A stretch of 64,000 nt of DNA from Podocnemis expansa (GCA_007922195.1 ML682013.1:21516645-21580644), one strand, 5' to 3'. Positions 23,755-34,410 are shown, numbered from the stretch's first letter. Translations and numbers: made by a program. The notes: generated by a model not told the origin, from the sequence alone.

Positions 23755-24160
23755 AGTCTAGTGTTAGTCTAGTCCAGCAAAAAACAAAACAAAACAAAAC
23801 AAGGGGTCGTGTGGCACTTTAAGACTAACAGATTTATTTTTCGCATGAGCTTTCATGGGAGAAAAATCCCACTTCGTCAGATGCTTCAAAGATAGGTGAC
23901 TTAATCGAGACTATGGGTTCTTTTCCAATTACAAAAGGTAATTTGACTTCAGGTTTCCCATGGTTTGAACCTAACAACTGCTCTGATTTGCTGTTACTGT
24001 ATGACCTGATCCTATGTTTTACACCCCCCCCCTTGCATTTATTTTCATTCCATTCTGTAAGTTCACCCATCTTTGAAGCATCTGACAAAATGGGATTTTC
24101 TCCCACGAAAGCTCATGAGCAAAATAAATCTGTTAGTCTAACAGTGCCATATGGCTCCAA
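23755..24160. mobile_element. PLE tail, fold-back copy of about 400 bp
   Basis: The left arm (about 23770-23900) is antisense and the right arm (about 23960-24160) is sense. Each holds the 'actaacagatttattt' and 'gggattttctccca' blocks in mirror order. The centre holds the less conserved 'tgaacctaacaactgctctg' region. The left arm carries the best hammerhead-like core in the window (23843-23886). Confidence 0.75.
23843..23886 (-). ncRNA. Hammerhead-ribozyme-like motif in a PLE tail
   Basis: On the minus strand the order is CTGACGA, an A, GTGGGA, a T-rich loop, TCCCAT, GAAA, then GCTCATGC. This is the hammerhead layout: CUGANGA core, stem II, GAAA core and a very short stem III (GC-UCAU-GC). 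PLEs are known to carry hammerhead motifs with short stem III in their terminal repeats. Against activity: one extra A follows the first core strand, stem II has a G-T pair at its base, and the usual A-U pair closing stem III is lost. I read it as a relic or weak variant. Confidence 0.5.
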
Positions 24161-24398
24161 ATAAACCTTACTTGGCTAGGACATTGAAAGATGCTTCTAG
24201 AATTCATAGCAGTTCAAGATTTGCAGGTGTAACCTAATTTTCATGTTGTTCTATATGTTGACTAGTCACAGTTGTGGTTTTCCAAGAGCTGTTAAAATCC
24301 TGAGTTTATCACCATCCTGTTTTGGCAGTTCTTCCTCTTTATGCCCCGCCAGATATTATAAACAAGCCTCCAGTTTTTCGCCATATGATACCTTAGTG

Positions 24399-24578
24399 TA
24401 GTGGTTTTCAAACTTTGGGTTGGGACCCAGTACTGGCTTGCAGACCCTCAGGCACTGGGTCGTGGAACCTTTTGCTGCCGCCACCAAAAGACTGGAATGC
24501 AAAGACATAACTGCTGGGTCATGGGCATATCTGATTTTTTTCAAGTGGGTCCTGAGGAAAAAAGCTTGAAAACCACTG
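24399..24578. mobile_element. hAT MITE, 180 bp
   Basis: Inverted ends 'tagtggttttcaaac' and 'gcttgaaaaccactg'. Flanks 'ccttagtg' (24391-24398) and 'ccctagtg' (24579-24586) match at 7 of 8 positions, as expected of an aged hAT target duplication. It belongs to the same family as 45043-45229 and the fragment at 5071-5197. Confidence 0.85.
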
Positions 24579-24796
24579 CCCTAGTGCAGGTATTCAGTAG
24601 CAAAGCAATAGCAATCTGTGTGGAACTTGGAAGGAAGAAGAGAGTTTGCAGAAGGGAAGAAGTGGGAGGAAGCAACAGGAAGTCAGCCTACACATCCAGC
24701 ACATCTGTAAATAGTTTTCTTAATAAAGTGCTAGTTTACATTTAAAAAGAGGGAGTCCTCTCATATTGTTACATCTGAAACATAGTTGTAATGGTG

Positions 24797-24945
24797 AATC
24801 TAGTGAGAGCTCCAAAGGGGCAGCTGTAAAGCAAAAAACAAAACAAGGAGTCTTGTGGCACTTAAAGACTAACAGATTTATTTATTGCATGAGCTTTTGT
24901 GGGAGAATATATCACTTCGTCAGATGCTTTGAAGAGGAAGAGTGT
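24797..24945 (-). mobile_element. PLE tail, single antisense arm
   Basis: Reads 'aaacaaggagtcttgtggca', 'aaagactaacagatttattt', 'gcatgagcttttgtgggag' and 'cacttcgtcagatgctttga', the antisense PLE 3' end. The hammerhead core has the first strand intact (CTGACGA on the minus strand) but GAAA is changed to AAAA. Confidence 0.75.
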
Positions 24946-24969
24946 GTCATTAACAGTGAAGTTCAAAAG

Positions 24970-25435
24970 GGGTAGTTGTACTAGTTTAGTTCAGCAAAAC
25001 AAACAAGAACTCCTATAGCGCTTTAAAAGACTAACAAATTTATTTATCACAACCCCCCACAGGAGAAAATCCCACCTCATTGGATTTTTTGAAGATGGGG
25101 CAACCTATAGAATGGGAGGAAAACAAATGCAGGGCACTGCAAGCTGCAGGATCAGGCCACAGTGCAACAGCAAATAAAAGCAGCTGTTAAAACCCAAACA
25201 CTAGAGAACAGCATATAGCCACCCTTCTTCTCATGCTGTTCCCCAAGTGCTGGGGCCTTAATAGATTCTTTGACTTGCTGTTGCAGTGTAGCCAGATCCT
25301 GTGGTTTGCACTTCCCTTCATTTATCTCCCTCCCATTCTGTAGTTCCCCCCCTCTTCAAAGCATCTGGGGAGGTGGGAATTCAGATGATATAAGTTTGTT
25401 CGTTGTTGAAAGGGCCACAGGACTCCTCGTTTGAT
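24970..25435. mobile_element. PLE tail, fold-back copy of about 465 bp
   Basis: The antisense arm runs from 'ggggtagttgtactagttta' to 'gttaaaacccaaacactaga'; the sense arm follows from about 25225 to 'ccacaggactcctcgtttga'. The order of blocks is mirrored about a centre near 25215-25225. It lies directly beside the single arm at 24797, so two insertions abut. Confidence 0.7.
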
Positions 25436-25559
25436 TAAAATTAAAGCAAATCAGTGTCTAGATACAGAGCAAACAGGCAGCATGAAGGGATGCAGACTGC
25501 AGGCAATGCTAGATTTCAGATTAAAAACCAAAAACCCTGCAGCACAAGCTGGGAAGGGC

Positions 25560-25845
25560 TGTTATCTAGGCTGTGCTAGAGTGACCTACAGCAAAGCCCA
25601 GGCAGCTCAGCACAGAGCACACACAGGCTGCCTCCCTCCCAGCACAAAGGAAGCTCTCCAGCCAATCCCAGCTCAGCTCTAGAGGCTCCGCGTTTCAACC
25701 AATCAGAGTCTTAGTTAAGCAGGCTGGGCAGGGCTCCCAGAGAGCCACCGCAGAACTCCCGCCCCAGCTGTTCCCTGTTAGTCAGTCACGTGCTAATCTG
25801 ATTGACAGCAGAGCCTGCAAACCACAAACAAGAACAAGAAAAAGG
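25560..25845 (+). promoter_or_regulatory. Weak promoter / first-exon candidate
   Basis: Inverse and direct CCAAT boxes cluster here and just downstream ('ccaatcag' at about 25699, 'ccaatcaa' near 25872, 'ccaatgg' near 25902), with more CpG than the surrounding DNA and several GC-rich blocks. A good splice-donor match, 'aaaaaggtaggtgag', lies near 25840. It could be a first non-coding exon of IMMP2L, 34.6 kb upstream of its first coding exon, or of an unannotated transcript. CpG density is below that of a usual CpG island, so this is speculative. Confidence 0.2.
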
Positions 25846-26689
25846 TAGGTGAGGCCCACATGAGGAAGGAGCCAATCAAAGGCCAGCTGGGACTGAGCCC
25901 AACCAATGGCCCACAAGCTGGATGAGTGACACTGAGCGGGGAGGAGGGCAGTGAGGGAGCCCAGCCTGCTGTCACTGAGACTGATTGCTGCCACGCGGTA
26001 GGAGAAGTAGAAAGGGAAAGGGTCTGGCTGTGAGCTGCAAGGCTGGGGCTGGGAGCTGCATAAATGGGGGGTTTGGGGTCTGCACAGCTGGGGAGGAGAG
26101 TCTGGGAGGTGCACAGAAGGGGAAGGTGTTGGAGAAGGAAAAGGGGAGCCTGTGACTCAGTGATTGGGAAAAGGTTGGGGAGCTTGTGCAGGCACTTAGC
26201 TTGCATCAGTTATCTTGTGCTGCAGTGTGACCCACCACACTGAGTGAGTTTGACTCCTCTGCTGTAGAGCCTCTGAAAAAGCAAATGCTAAGCTTCCAAA
26301 GAAGCGGTATCTGTTCTCACTTGCAGAGAGGCTTAGCAACTAGGCTTGGTGCAGAAAACTTCAGGTAAACTGAAAACGTGCAGTGATCCAAAACCACTTA
26401 ACAGCATTGAAAAGAAGTCAGTACCCATTACTGATGAGTGAAGATATGCTTTCTAATCTATCTAGCAAAAGCTTTCATTGTTTGTGACATAAAAGCAAGC
26501 TGTAAAAACTCAGAATGGGAAGGTAAGCTCCTGTGGGAGGAAAATCTAAGAAAGTTGTTGAGAACATATGTCATTTTCTCAAAGACAGTGTTTAAGGCAT
26601 AACAAAAAACTATCCTGATGTGAAGGAAATATAGGACTAGTAAGAGACACATCTTAAGTTCATATCAAGAACTCTGATGTTCCAGTAAT

Positions 26690-27345
26690 CAAAAAAGTGG
26701 GAACATGGACAAACTCTTAAAGATGAGTAGAAAAGAATAGCAAAAGCATGCGGGGGCAAAATCAGAAAGGCTAAGGCACCAAATGAGTTAGTTAAACCTA
26801 GTGAGAGGGATAAAAAGCAATAAGAAGAGATTCTGTAACTACATCAAGAGCAAGCGTGGGCCCACTGCTTACAGGGGAAAGAGCTAATGATTGTATCAAG
26901 ACAGCTGAGGTGTTCACTGGGTAATTCCTATTTTGCTTCAGTGTTCATTAAAAAGTTAACTGTAACCAGATGCTTACCGCAAGTAATACTAGCAAGAGGT
27001 AAGGAAAATAGTCTAAACTAGTACAAAAAAAGGTTAAAGAATATTTAGGTGTATTCAAGTGAGCAGGCTTGGTCTATGTTGTTTAAGGCACTATCTCAAA
27101 GAATAATTGTCACTGATTCACTGTCAAACTGGGGAGAGAGAAAGCTAGCGTGGTTTGGATTAATTTAATTGAAAATATGGACTAACAAATCAAAGGTCTG
27201 AACATAACCCAGTCATTGTCTAAAAGTGTTAATAGTACCAAGCCCTGTGTCAGAGACCTCAGTCTGCTTCCTAGCATGGCAAACATTCCATTAAAATCCT
27301 TTTAACTTTTTGTAACGATATAGAAGTAGAAGGAAAAACAGTTAA
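26690..27345 (+). mobile_element. CR1 pol fragment (linker to start of RT)
   Basis: Frames read pieces such as AEVFTG, FASVFIKKLT and, on the DNA level, 'agaatatttaggtgtattca' with 'agcaggcttgg'. These sit where CR1 pol joins its endonuclease to the RT (the 'AEVLN..FASVF' and 'GPDG' region). Shifts and stops are frequent. Retrotransposition function is lost. Confidence 0.55.
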
Positions 27346-27364
27346 AACATTTGGATTTTTACAG

Positions 27365-27815
27365 AATTAAGTAAAACAAACAAGGAGTCCTGTGGCACTT
27401 TTAAAGACTAACAAATTTGTTTATTGCATGAGCTTTTGTGGGAGAAAATCCAGTTTCAGTAGATGCTTTGAAGATGGGGGAGCTTAGAGAATGGGAGAAA
27501 AATAAACAGGGAAGTGCAAGTCATGGGATCAGGTCACACTGTAATGGCATATGAAAGCACTTGTTAAGTTCCAAACACTGGATCTTAAGAACTGCTTGCC
27601 TTTACCATTACAGTGTGACCTGATCCCATGACTTGCACTTCCCTGCATCTGTTTTCCTCCCATTCTCTAAGTTCTCCAATCTTCAAAGCATCTGCTGAAA
27701 CTGGATTTTCTCCCACGAAAGTTCGTGATAAATAAATGTTAGTCTTTAAAAGTGCCACAGGACGACTCGTTTGTTCTGCTAAACCAGACTAACACGGCTA
27801 CCCCCTTCAGAAATT
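27365..27815. mobile_element. PLE tail, fold-back copy of about 450 bp
   Basis: This is the cleanest large palindrome. The antisense arm starts 'aaacaaacaaggagtcctgt' (27371) and the sense arm ends 'ccacaggacgactcgtttgt' plus 'actaacacggctaccccctt' (27815). Central blocks 'gtcatgggatcaggtcacac' and 'gtgtgacctgatcccatgac' are exact mirrors. The axis lies near 27575. Confidence 0.85.
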
Positions 27816-28094
27816 GTCAGAATTAAGTAAGGATTTCATTTTAACAACAACCCCGTGGTCCTTTTCTCTCTAGCTGGCACGAGTTCTTAGAAATACAAAA
27901 ACTTATTTGAAAGCCTTTGTAGATAGCCTCTTTGGGGAAAGGAGAACTTAGCTGAGATGGGCTAGAGCAGTTGCTACTGTTGTTGCTGAAAGTCTGACCC
28001 CATTGTCTAGAAGACAAAAGAATACTACATGTGTGCGTGCACACACAAAAAGGGAAGGGGGAAAGAAAAAGACAAGAAGGCAGTTTCTGCTTCT

Positions 28095-28555
28095 GGTGCT
28101 CTGGGCTTTCCCTGATGGGCTGCCGGGCCCGGCATCCCATCAACCTGTGTGGGGCCCCCTGCCACAGTGGTCCTGCATTCCCGCCCCTCACGTGAGCCAG
28201 GGACAGAACAGGCCAGTCTGGGGGCTGGGCTCTGCTCTCCTGCCCTCCTTCTGGGCCAGGTGGCACTGGGCTGGCTGTTTCTCCCTGGGGGTGGGGTGGA
28301 CTGGTTGAGAGTGGAGGCTGCTTTTGCATTTCTGAGCCCTCTTTCCTCCCCCTGCTTCCTTTGGCTCCATGCTGAAAGCAGTGGGGAGGTGGGTGGGGGA
28401 CAGCGAGCCATTGGGGGGGGCAGCAGTTAGGGCCCTGTGCTGCTCTGCTCACAGAGCAGGGCCCAGGGAACCAAGGGGCACAGAGTGATCACCTGTCCCA
28501 GCTCTCCCTCCTGGACAGCCTTGTTGGTGCTGACGCTTGTTTGCAGATTCACTTC
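28095..28555. repeat. GC-rich interspersed repeat
   Basis: Shares 'gggctctgctctcctgccc' with the first bases of the window and a similar base pattern with 42190-42660. It ends near 'ctcctggacagccttgttgg'. Frames up to 203 codons on either strand overlap it and are judged artefacts. Confidence 0.4.
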
Positions 28556-29001
28556 TAGAAAATGCATAGCACATGGTCTTTTCAGCCGTCTTGAGACTTG
28601 GCAAACGGGTGCCTCTTTCTGATTACAGACTTACAGCAGTACTGTAAAATACAGTCTTGGCTAGCTCAGTCAAAGTCACTAATTGAACAGAAAGATAAGC
28701 AATAAAGTGGAGGAAGGAAAAGGAAACACAAGACCGAGGAAAGCAAACAAGGAATCCTGTGGTACTTAAAGACTAACACATTTATTTATTGCATGAGCTT
28801 TCATGGGAGAAAATCCTACTTTGTCAGATGCTTTGAAAATAGGGAACTTGCAGAATGCGAGGAAAATAAATACAGGGAAGTGTAAGTGACAGGTCCGATT
28901 GCAACAGCAAATCAATGCAGTAGGTGAGATTTAAGCACTGGGGAGCAGCATATAGAGGAAGATGAGGTCACATCACCTGCTGTAATAAAAAGTCCATGGT
29001 G

Positions 29002-29981
29002 TGATGATGCCTGTGTCTAGGGGACTGTTTATGGTTCTTTCATATTAATATTTCATATTTGTAATATGTTTGGAGTCAATAGACTGTAATCTGTGAAGAA
29101 TGATTAAATGGTCTATATGTAGGTATCACGCCTGTATTAGAAATTAGAAATCTATTTGGTTTTTGTGTGTGTTCCAAGTGACTTGTTCTTAAGGCAATCC
29201 CAGACTGGGTGTCTGTGAACTCTTGTTCCTCTTGATGGCCCCCCTGGGGGAGAGGGTGGATTCCCAGCCACAGTGGGCCCAAGAAGAAACCTGTTTGATA
29301 AGTTACCCAGACTGACTGTGGCCCAACTCTATTTGATTTGGCAAGGACTCTGAGATAAAAGGCAGGGGACCCATCTCCATTTTGTCTTTAGTCTTCAGTC
29401 TTCAGCCTGTCTGCACCCAACACCTTGCTCTGGAACTATTCTTCTGGGCCTGAACAAAAGACTGAGACCCACCCAGGTGCTGGGTACATATCAGAGGCGT
29501 GGGACTAATCTGCAGACTACAAGATCTTCAAGGATTTGATTTCTATGGACTCTAAATCACTTGCATGTATGTGATTCACTTTAACCCTTTAACATCTCTT
29601 GTATTTTGTTTTTTCCTTGTATATTAAACCTTTAGTTGTAGTTACTAAAGGATTGGCTGGCAGTGTCATGTTTTGGGTAAGATCCAAGCCTATATTGTTC
29701 TGGGTGATGTGGCTGGCCCTTGGGGGTCAGGAGAACCTTTCTTTGAGAGACCCAGTGGCTGGGTGGGGACCAGAGGAGCTGATGTGCATAAAAGGGCCTG
29801 TTTCTATTTTGTTATGCTTGGTATTGACCAAAGTCGGGAATCAGAAGCATGTCTCGTTACTGACTGGGAGACTGGTTTAAGTACCACCTGTCAGTGGTTT
29901 GGGGGTTTGGACACTGGTTTTTGCAGCTTGTCCTGATTTTGGCACATTCAGAAGGTTATCCCAGAAAGCCTGGATCACACA
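29002..29981 (+). mobile_element. LTR-like insertion inside a PLE arm, about 980 bp
   Basis: It begins 'tgatgatgcctgtgtc' and ends 'ggatcacaca', giving TG...CA ends. The target is defined by the interrupted PLE arm; flanks 'atggt' and 'aaggt' match at 4 of 5. A TATA-like 'gagataaaaggcag' lies near 29350 and a polyadenylation-like 'atattaaac' near 29622, both in + orientation. No coding sequence is evident, so it is read as a solo LTR of unknown family. Confidence 0.55.
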
Positions 29982-30039
29982 AGGTTCTTATTTAGCTGTG
30001 AAACAACACTGTCAAATTTGCATGTGAATGGTAATTATG

Positions 30040-30135
30040 CAGCTTCAAAGAGGAACTGTGAAATTGGAATTCATATGCAAATTTGACAGTGCTTGTTTGA
30101 TGGCTAAATAAGGACTATGGATTTTTTTCTCATTA
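30040..30135 (+). pseudogene. PLE endonuclease C-terminus fragment
   Basis: Reads LQRGTVKLEFICKFDSA before a stop. The copy on the minus strand near 35000-35060 reads LQRETAESEFVCGFDSL. The agreement between the two copies shows this was coding in the ancestral element. The C-terminal part belongs to the GIY-YIG endonuclease half of the PLE protein. Confidence 0.65.
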
Positions 30136-30954
30136 CACAGGTGATTTAACCTCATGTTGCTCTAATGCTGTCCCCCAGTGTTTTGATTCTAAACTACTGC
30201 ATTGATTTGCTGTTAGTCTGGTCTGATCCTATGACTTACACTTCCTTGCATTTATTTTCCTCCCTTCCTGTAAGTTCCCCACCCTCAAAGTGTTCATCAA
30301 GTGGGATTTTCTCCTATGAAAGATCATCCGAGAAATAAATTTGTTAGTCTTTAAAAGTGACACAGGGCTAATTGTTTTTGCTGACCTAGACTAACATGGC
30401 TGCCCCTTTGGAACTTGTCAACAAGACTGAGGGAGGATTGTGACCAGCTCTTACATCCTGGGTGATGCTTGGAATTCACCCACAGATGGTGAAGGTGATG
30501 ATTTTGTCTGGGTCCCTCCTTCTGGCCTGTTCAGGATTGGGATGAAGAAGCTCTGGGATGCCAGGAGGTGCTTAGGGGGGCAGCCAAAATGGAGCAGCTT
30601 GCTCCAGAAATCCATTTCTCCTTAAATATTTTTCATTAAGGACCTACAAAAGAAATGCAGAGGGCAGAATAGCTCATCCCCTCATTGTTTGTTTTTTTTC
30701 TCTCTAATTAGGCCTAGTTTCTAACACCAATTTTGGTTCACTGGTTTGTGATGCCACATTTTTATTTATCAAATGTGATCTTAAAATAGTCCTTGAGTTG
30801 TATCAGTAGGACTTTTGGCTTAGACTAATTCAGTCTGTCTCTTTATAGTGCCTTTCCCCATGAACAGGTTATTGTTAAGTCTTATGAACTTTCATGTATA
30901 TTTTACAGTTGAGCTCACCATTAGGGTAAATTTGTAGGTCCTACAGATGTCTAT

Positions 30955-31290
30955 TTGGAGTCAGGTCCTACTTAATGTTTTCATTAATGATATGGACAAC
31001 TGAGGGGAGATTATGCTTACCAAAGTGTATGGGTGACACCAATTTGGGAGGGGTTGCCAGCACCTGATAAATTTTTCAGACCTTGATAAATTGATCTAAA
31101 ATCAACAAGATGAAATACAGTAGGGGCAAAACAAAAGAATTACACTGAGGAAAGAAAATCAAATACACAACAACAAAATGGAGAATAACTGGTAAAGTGT
31201 TAGTGTTGAAAAAGATCTGGGTCTTACAGTGGATCACAAATTGAATATGAGCCAGCAAAGTGACAGAGTTGTGAAACAGGCTTGTTCAAG
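30955..31290 (+). mobile_element. CR1 RT fragment
   Basis: One frame reads SIWSQVLLNVFINDMDN, corresponding to the conserved 'GPVLFNIFINDL'-type segment ahead of the catalytic FADD box in CR1. Later 'MKYSRGKTKELH' and 'DLGLTVDHKLNMSQQ'-like pieces follow after shifts. It breaks at about 31290, and the 3' part appears to resume at 31785. Confidence 0.6.
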
Positions 31291-31784
31291 GGTGTTGTCA
31301 GTGGCTAAGGATACAGCCTTGGGCTAAGTCCTAATTTGAATGAATTGGTTCGGTCACTGACCCAGACAGCTGTGGCCTAAGTTAAATCGATAGGAGTCTA
31401 TAAACATTACATAAATTAATTCAAAGAGAGCCTTTGGCTCTCAGCTTTTATCCTCAGCTTCCTCCTTGTACTCCAGGAGGCTCTAGTAGTTTGGAGACAG
31501 CTTAGTACTAGCTCCTCTGGTAGGAAGTTGGTATTCCCTTAAGGTCCCAGGCTATTCTGACCCCTCTTCTTGTGTTTCCTTCTTTATATGTTAGGTTGCT
31601 CCTTCTTTATATAAGAGGTTGTTCTTATTAGCTATGGCAGCTGAGGCATGTCACTCCATAACTAGCTTAGGTGATGCGTAGCTGAATTTTGCTTTCTGCA
31701 GATAGAGACGGTTCTCATCCCCTCCCACCCTATGTTTTGTATGGGTTGTGTAGACAGCTGTGATGGGAGTCTTGCATCTGAAAC
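31291..31784. other. Unidentified sequence between two CR1 parts
   Basis: About 490 bases separate the two CR1 parts. It may be an insertion into one element. I found no clear termini or target duplication. Confidence 0.3.
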
Positions 31785-32260
31785 TCTCATTAAGATTTGG
31801 GAGGTAATTTTTAGTGTATTTAGGTCTAGGCACCACCCTTCAAGTAAGGTATGGGCGAACTGGCAACAGTATGAGAGGAGAGCAATAAAAATGATAAAAG
31901 ATTTAGAAAATCTTTCCTCTGAGGACAGGTAAAAAAAAAAAAAAGGGGGGGGTATATTTAGTCTAAAGAAAAGGAGACTGGGGGAGAGGAGGGCCTTATG
32001 ACAGTCACTGTATAAATTAAGTGCTATGTCCATCGAAGGCAGGACAAGAAGTAGTTAGTCTGCAGCAAGGAAGGCTTAGGGAAAAATGAGTATTGACATT
32101 TACTGAGGGAGGTTGTAGAATCTTACTGGAAGTTTTACGTGCTAGACAAACTGAACAGGGATGAGCTAGGTATACTTGTCGTGCCTCAGTGACAGGATGG
32201 AATACATAACCCCTCCTGGTCCCTTTCAGCCCTGTATTTCTCTGATTTCTGTGTCAAGAA
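31785..32260 (+). mobile_element. CR1 pol C-terminus and 3' UTR
   Basis: A frame reads WANWQQYERRAIKMIKDLE, the segment 'W...ERRATKMIKGLE' near the C-terminus of CR1 pol. The 3' UTR ends 'cctggtccctttcagccctg' and 'tatttctctga', a familiar LINE tail in reptile genomes. A short A/G run near 31930 disrupts the frame. Confidence 0.65.
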
Positions 32261-32419
32261 TGAGTTTTCTGGTATATCAAGCTAGCCAAGCCATCGAGCC
32301 CCCTAAACCTTTGTCATACTTTGGCAGATGCATGTGGAGATGAATGCTTTTGGCTATCTGCCTGACTCCAAAAGTGTTCTTGTGTAAATTCAAATAGGCA
32401 TTGAGACTTTAGCTAACAA

Positions 32420-32812
32420 CATGCTTATTGCAGGATAAGAAGAGATCAAGGAAGAAGCTATCCAGGAGCATGACACTAAGTTGCAACAACTCCTAAATGG
32501 GTGCTAGAAGCAGACTGTTAGGCTGAGTGCAGACAAGGTGAAGCTGAGTAGAACTGAAAAGCTCTGCATCACACACATGCTAATTTCTGAGGAACCTCGA
32601 CTTGATGCTGAGAAATTGAAAGCCATTAGGGAAATGCCCATCACATGTCTGCAAATCTTTGAGACAGTTTACACACAATGATTCAGGGTGAATGGCTGAA
32701 GACCTAAGAACAGGCATGTGAAAATGCAAAGAAAATCAACACAGCACCAGTGCTAAAGTACAGCAACCCTGAGGAGCAGCTAGAGCTGCAGTGAGTACAC
32801 AAGCAGGACATC
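32420..32812 (+). pseudogene. Ty3/gypsy pol fragment (RT/RNase H junction)
   Basis: Frames read DKVKLSRTEKLCITHMLISE, LDAEKLKAIREMPI and NTAPVLKYSNPEEQLELQ. The order matches the end of the Ty3/gypsy RT ('K..KC.F...V.FLGH..S..G..PDPEKV.AI..MP') running into the 'APVL..Y' segment of RNase H. There are stops and shifts. It ends where a hAT MITE has inserted at 32822. Confidence 0.65.
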
Positions 32813-32821
32813 CCTCCAGAG

Positions 32822-33022
32822 CAGTGTTTCCCAACCAGTGTGCCATGGCATGCAGGTGTGCTGTTGTGTGTGCCACAAAATTTTTGTAGAACTACTCAGA
32901 GCTCAGGATTGGCTCACTGGTTCATGAATGTTCATGAGTTCATTTGGAAACTATATGGTGGTGTGCCGCAAATTAATTAAAGGTAAGGTGTGCCATAGCA
33001 GAGAAAATGTTGGGAACCACTG
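32822..33022. mobile_element. hAT MITE, 201 bp, within gypsy remains
   Basis: Starts 'cagtgtttcccaacc', ends 'gttgggaaccactg'. Flanks 'ctccagag' (32814-32821) and 'ctccagat' (33023-33030) match at 7 of 8. Interior 'gtgtgccatggcatgc' and 'gtgtgccatagcag' is typical of a family describing itself as mirrored halves. It entered the gypsy fragment after that was in place. Confidence 0.87.
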
Positions 33023-33469
33023 CTCCAGATTATAAAACAGATTACTCTGTGGAACAGGAAATAGTGTAGTATATCACTACACCACTTCTTCATGTTTGAT
33101 GGGAAGCTCCAGGCAGTCCAAGAGGGGGCAAGCAGGATAGATTGCTGTGACAGACCCGTGATATAATCCAGACTGAATGGTTGTCACTTCCATCCTCCTC
33201 CTTGGGGTACTTTTTGCAGTGCTTTGCTGCTATAGTTTCCTGCTTGGATTGCTTATGGTCTCCAACATTTATGTTCCAAAGGGGTAGCTGTGTTAGTCGC
33301 TCTGTTATGTCTCTCTGTGTACTGCAGTCTCTCTGTGTACTGCAGTCTGCCACCCACCCCGGCTCTTACTCTGAATTGTATTGTAGAGACACTCCCAGAC
33401 CCATTTTAATCTTTTAGAAATGTTTGTCCTGTACTGCCCAGCCAATCCCTGGACAATACAAATGTGTCA

Positions 33470-33660
33470 AGATCTGTTGTTTCATCTGTGGAATTAATAT
33501 GCACACATGTTAGGAAAATTCCATTTGGAATAATAACACTTCAGATTATGCTGGATTATTTAAAACAATAGAACAAGTTCACTAACTATAAAAAGATTTT
33601 AAAATGAATACAAGTAATGAGGTTTAAAATCAGAATGGTTACAAGAAAGCTAAAGATAAA
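33470..33660 (-). mobile_element. LTR-like fragment
   Basis: The 'acaagttcactaactataaa' and 'aagattttaaaatgaataca' stretch resembles the 'tttattaactac...ttttaagtgat' region of the LTRs near 10.3 and 40.9 kb. It is short and lacks clear ends. Confidence 0.35.
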
Positions 33661-33684
33661 ATGCAACTAGCGCCCAATTTAAAT

Positions 33685-33905
33685 TCCAAAGGGGTAGTTG
33701 TATTTGTTTAGTTCAGCCAAAGAAACAAGGAGTCCTGTGGCACTTTTAAAGACTAGCAAATTTATGTATCGCATGAGCTTTTATGGGAGAAAATCCCCCA
33801 TTCAAAGTGTCTGCCAAAGTGGGATTTTCTCCCACAAAAGCTCATGTGATACATAAATTTGCTAGTCTTTAAAAGTGCCACAGGACTCCTTGTTTAACTT
33901 AACAA
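33685..33905. mobile_element. PLE tail, compact palindrome of about 220 bp
   Basis: The left arm runs from 'ttccaaaggggtagttgtat' through 'gcatgagcttttatgggag'; the right arm mirrors it and ends 'ccacaggactccttgtttaa'. The axis lies near 33808. This copy lacks the central region of the longer fold-backs, so only the terminal 100 bases or so are kept on each side. Confidence 0.8.
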
Positions 33906-34179
33906 ACCATGTCAAATTCAAAGCCGTTTTTTTTTTTTGTTGTTGTCTCCTCCCCTTCCCCCCCATACGCTCTCAACAGTCTAAGTAGTCAAAATTCTTA
34001 GGCTAAGACAATGCCTTCTTTTGTTTGACTTTATTTTTTTTACAGTCCTGCTTCCTTTTCAAAAAAGCATTTCCAACGGGAGTAAAGGTGACAGTCTTTG
34101 TGAAAAGGAACTCCATGATGTTTCTTTGCTGAGCCATAGATCTTTTGTCTTTGACCTTATTCTTGCCAACTACAGCAGC

Positions 34180-34410
34180 TAGTGACCCTTTGTCTGTAAA
34201 GGCAGTGATTGCAAAACTAAAGCAGGGAGGCAGGGATCCCTCTCTGGCAATGATGGACTATCACAACACTTTCTCTCAGAGACTCGATAGTACCCAAGCA
34301 CAGGGATTGTTGGATTACAAAACCAGGATTCTGCTTCCCATGATATGTCCGCTGTGGTCCAGTAGAGAAGCAATGGACAGGACACAGAAACAGTTAAGAG
34401 AATGCTAAGG
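34180..34410 (+). pseudogene. Ty3/gypsy integrase C-terminal fragment
   Basis: One frame (87 codons from 34145) reads SVKAVIAKLKQGGRDPSLAM, then MDYHNTF and KTRILLPM. This follows the gypsy integrase pattern '...VK..K.L.....DP..ALLDYRNTP...SPA.L.....RT.LP'. It sits about 1.4 kb past the RT piece on the same strand, so both may be parts of one element later hit by a hAT MITE and a PLE tail. Confidence 0.55.

Larger units (their letters stand above)
28741..30415. mobile_element. PLE fold-back copy split by an LTR-like insertion
   Basis: The antisense arm occupies 28741-29000, is interrupted at 29001-29981, and resumes at about 29982-30030. The sense arm runs from about 30040 to 30415. The arm sequence on either side of the insertion joins smoothly when compared with the sense arm ('aaatccatagtccttattta' on the mirrored strand). 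The sense arm starts with endonuclease C-terminal codons, then the 3' tail. Confidence 0.75.

Noticed and set aside
25782..26206. 110- and 137-codon minus frames by the promoter candidate
   Set aside because: Ser/Leu/Pro-rich, no domain, and overlapping each other in different frames.
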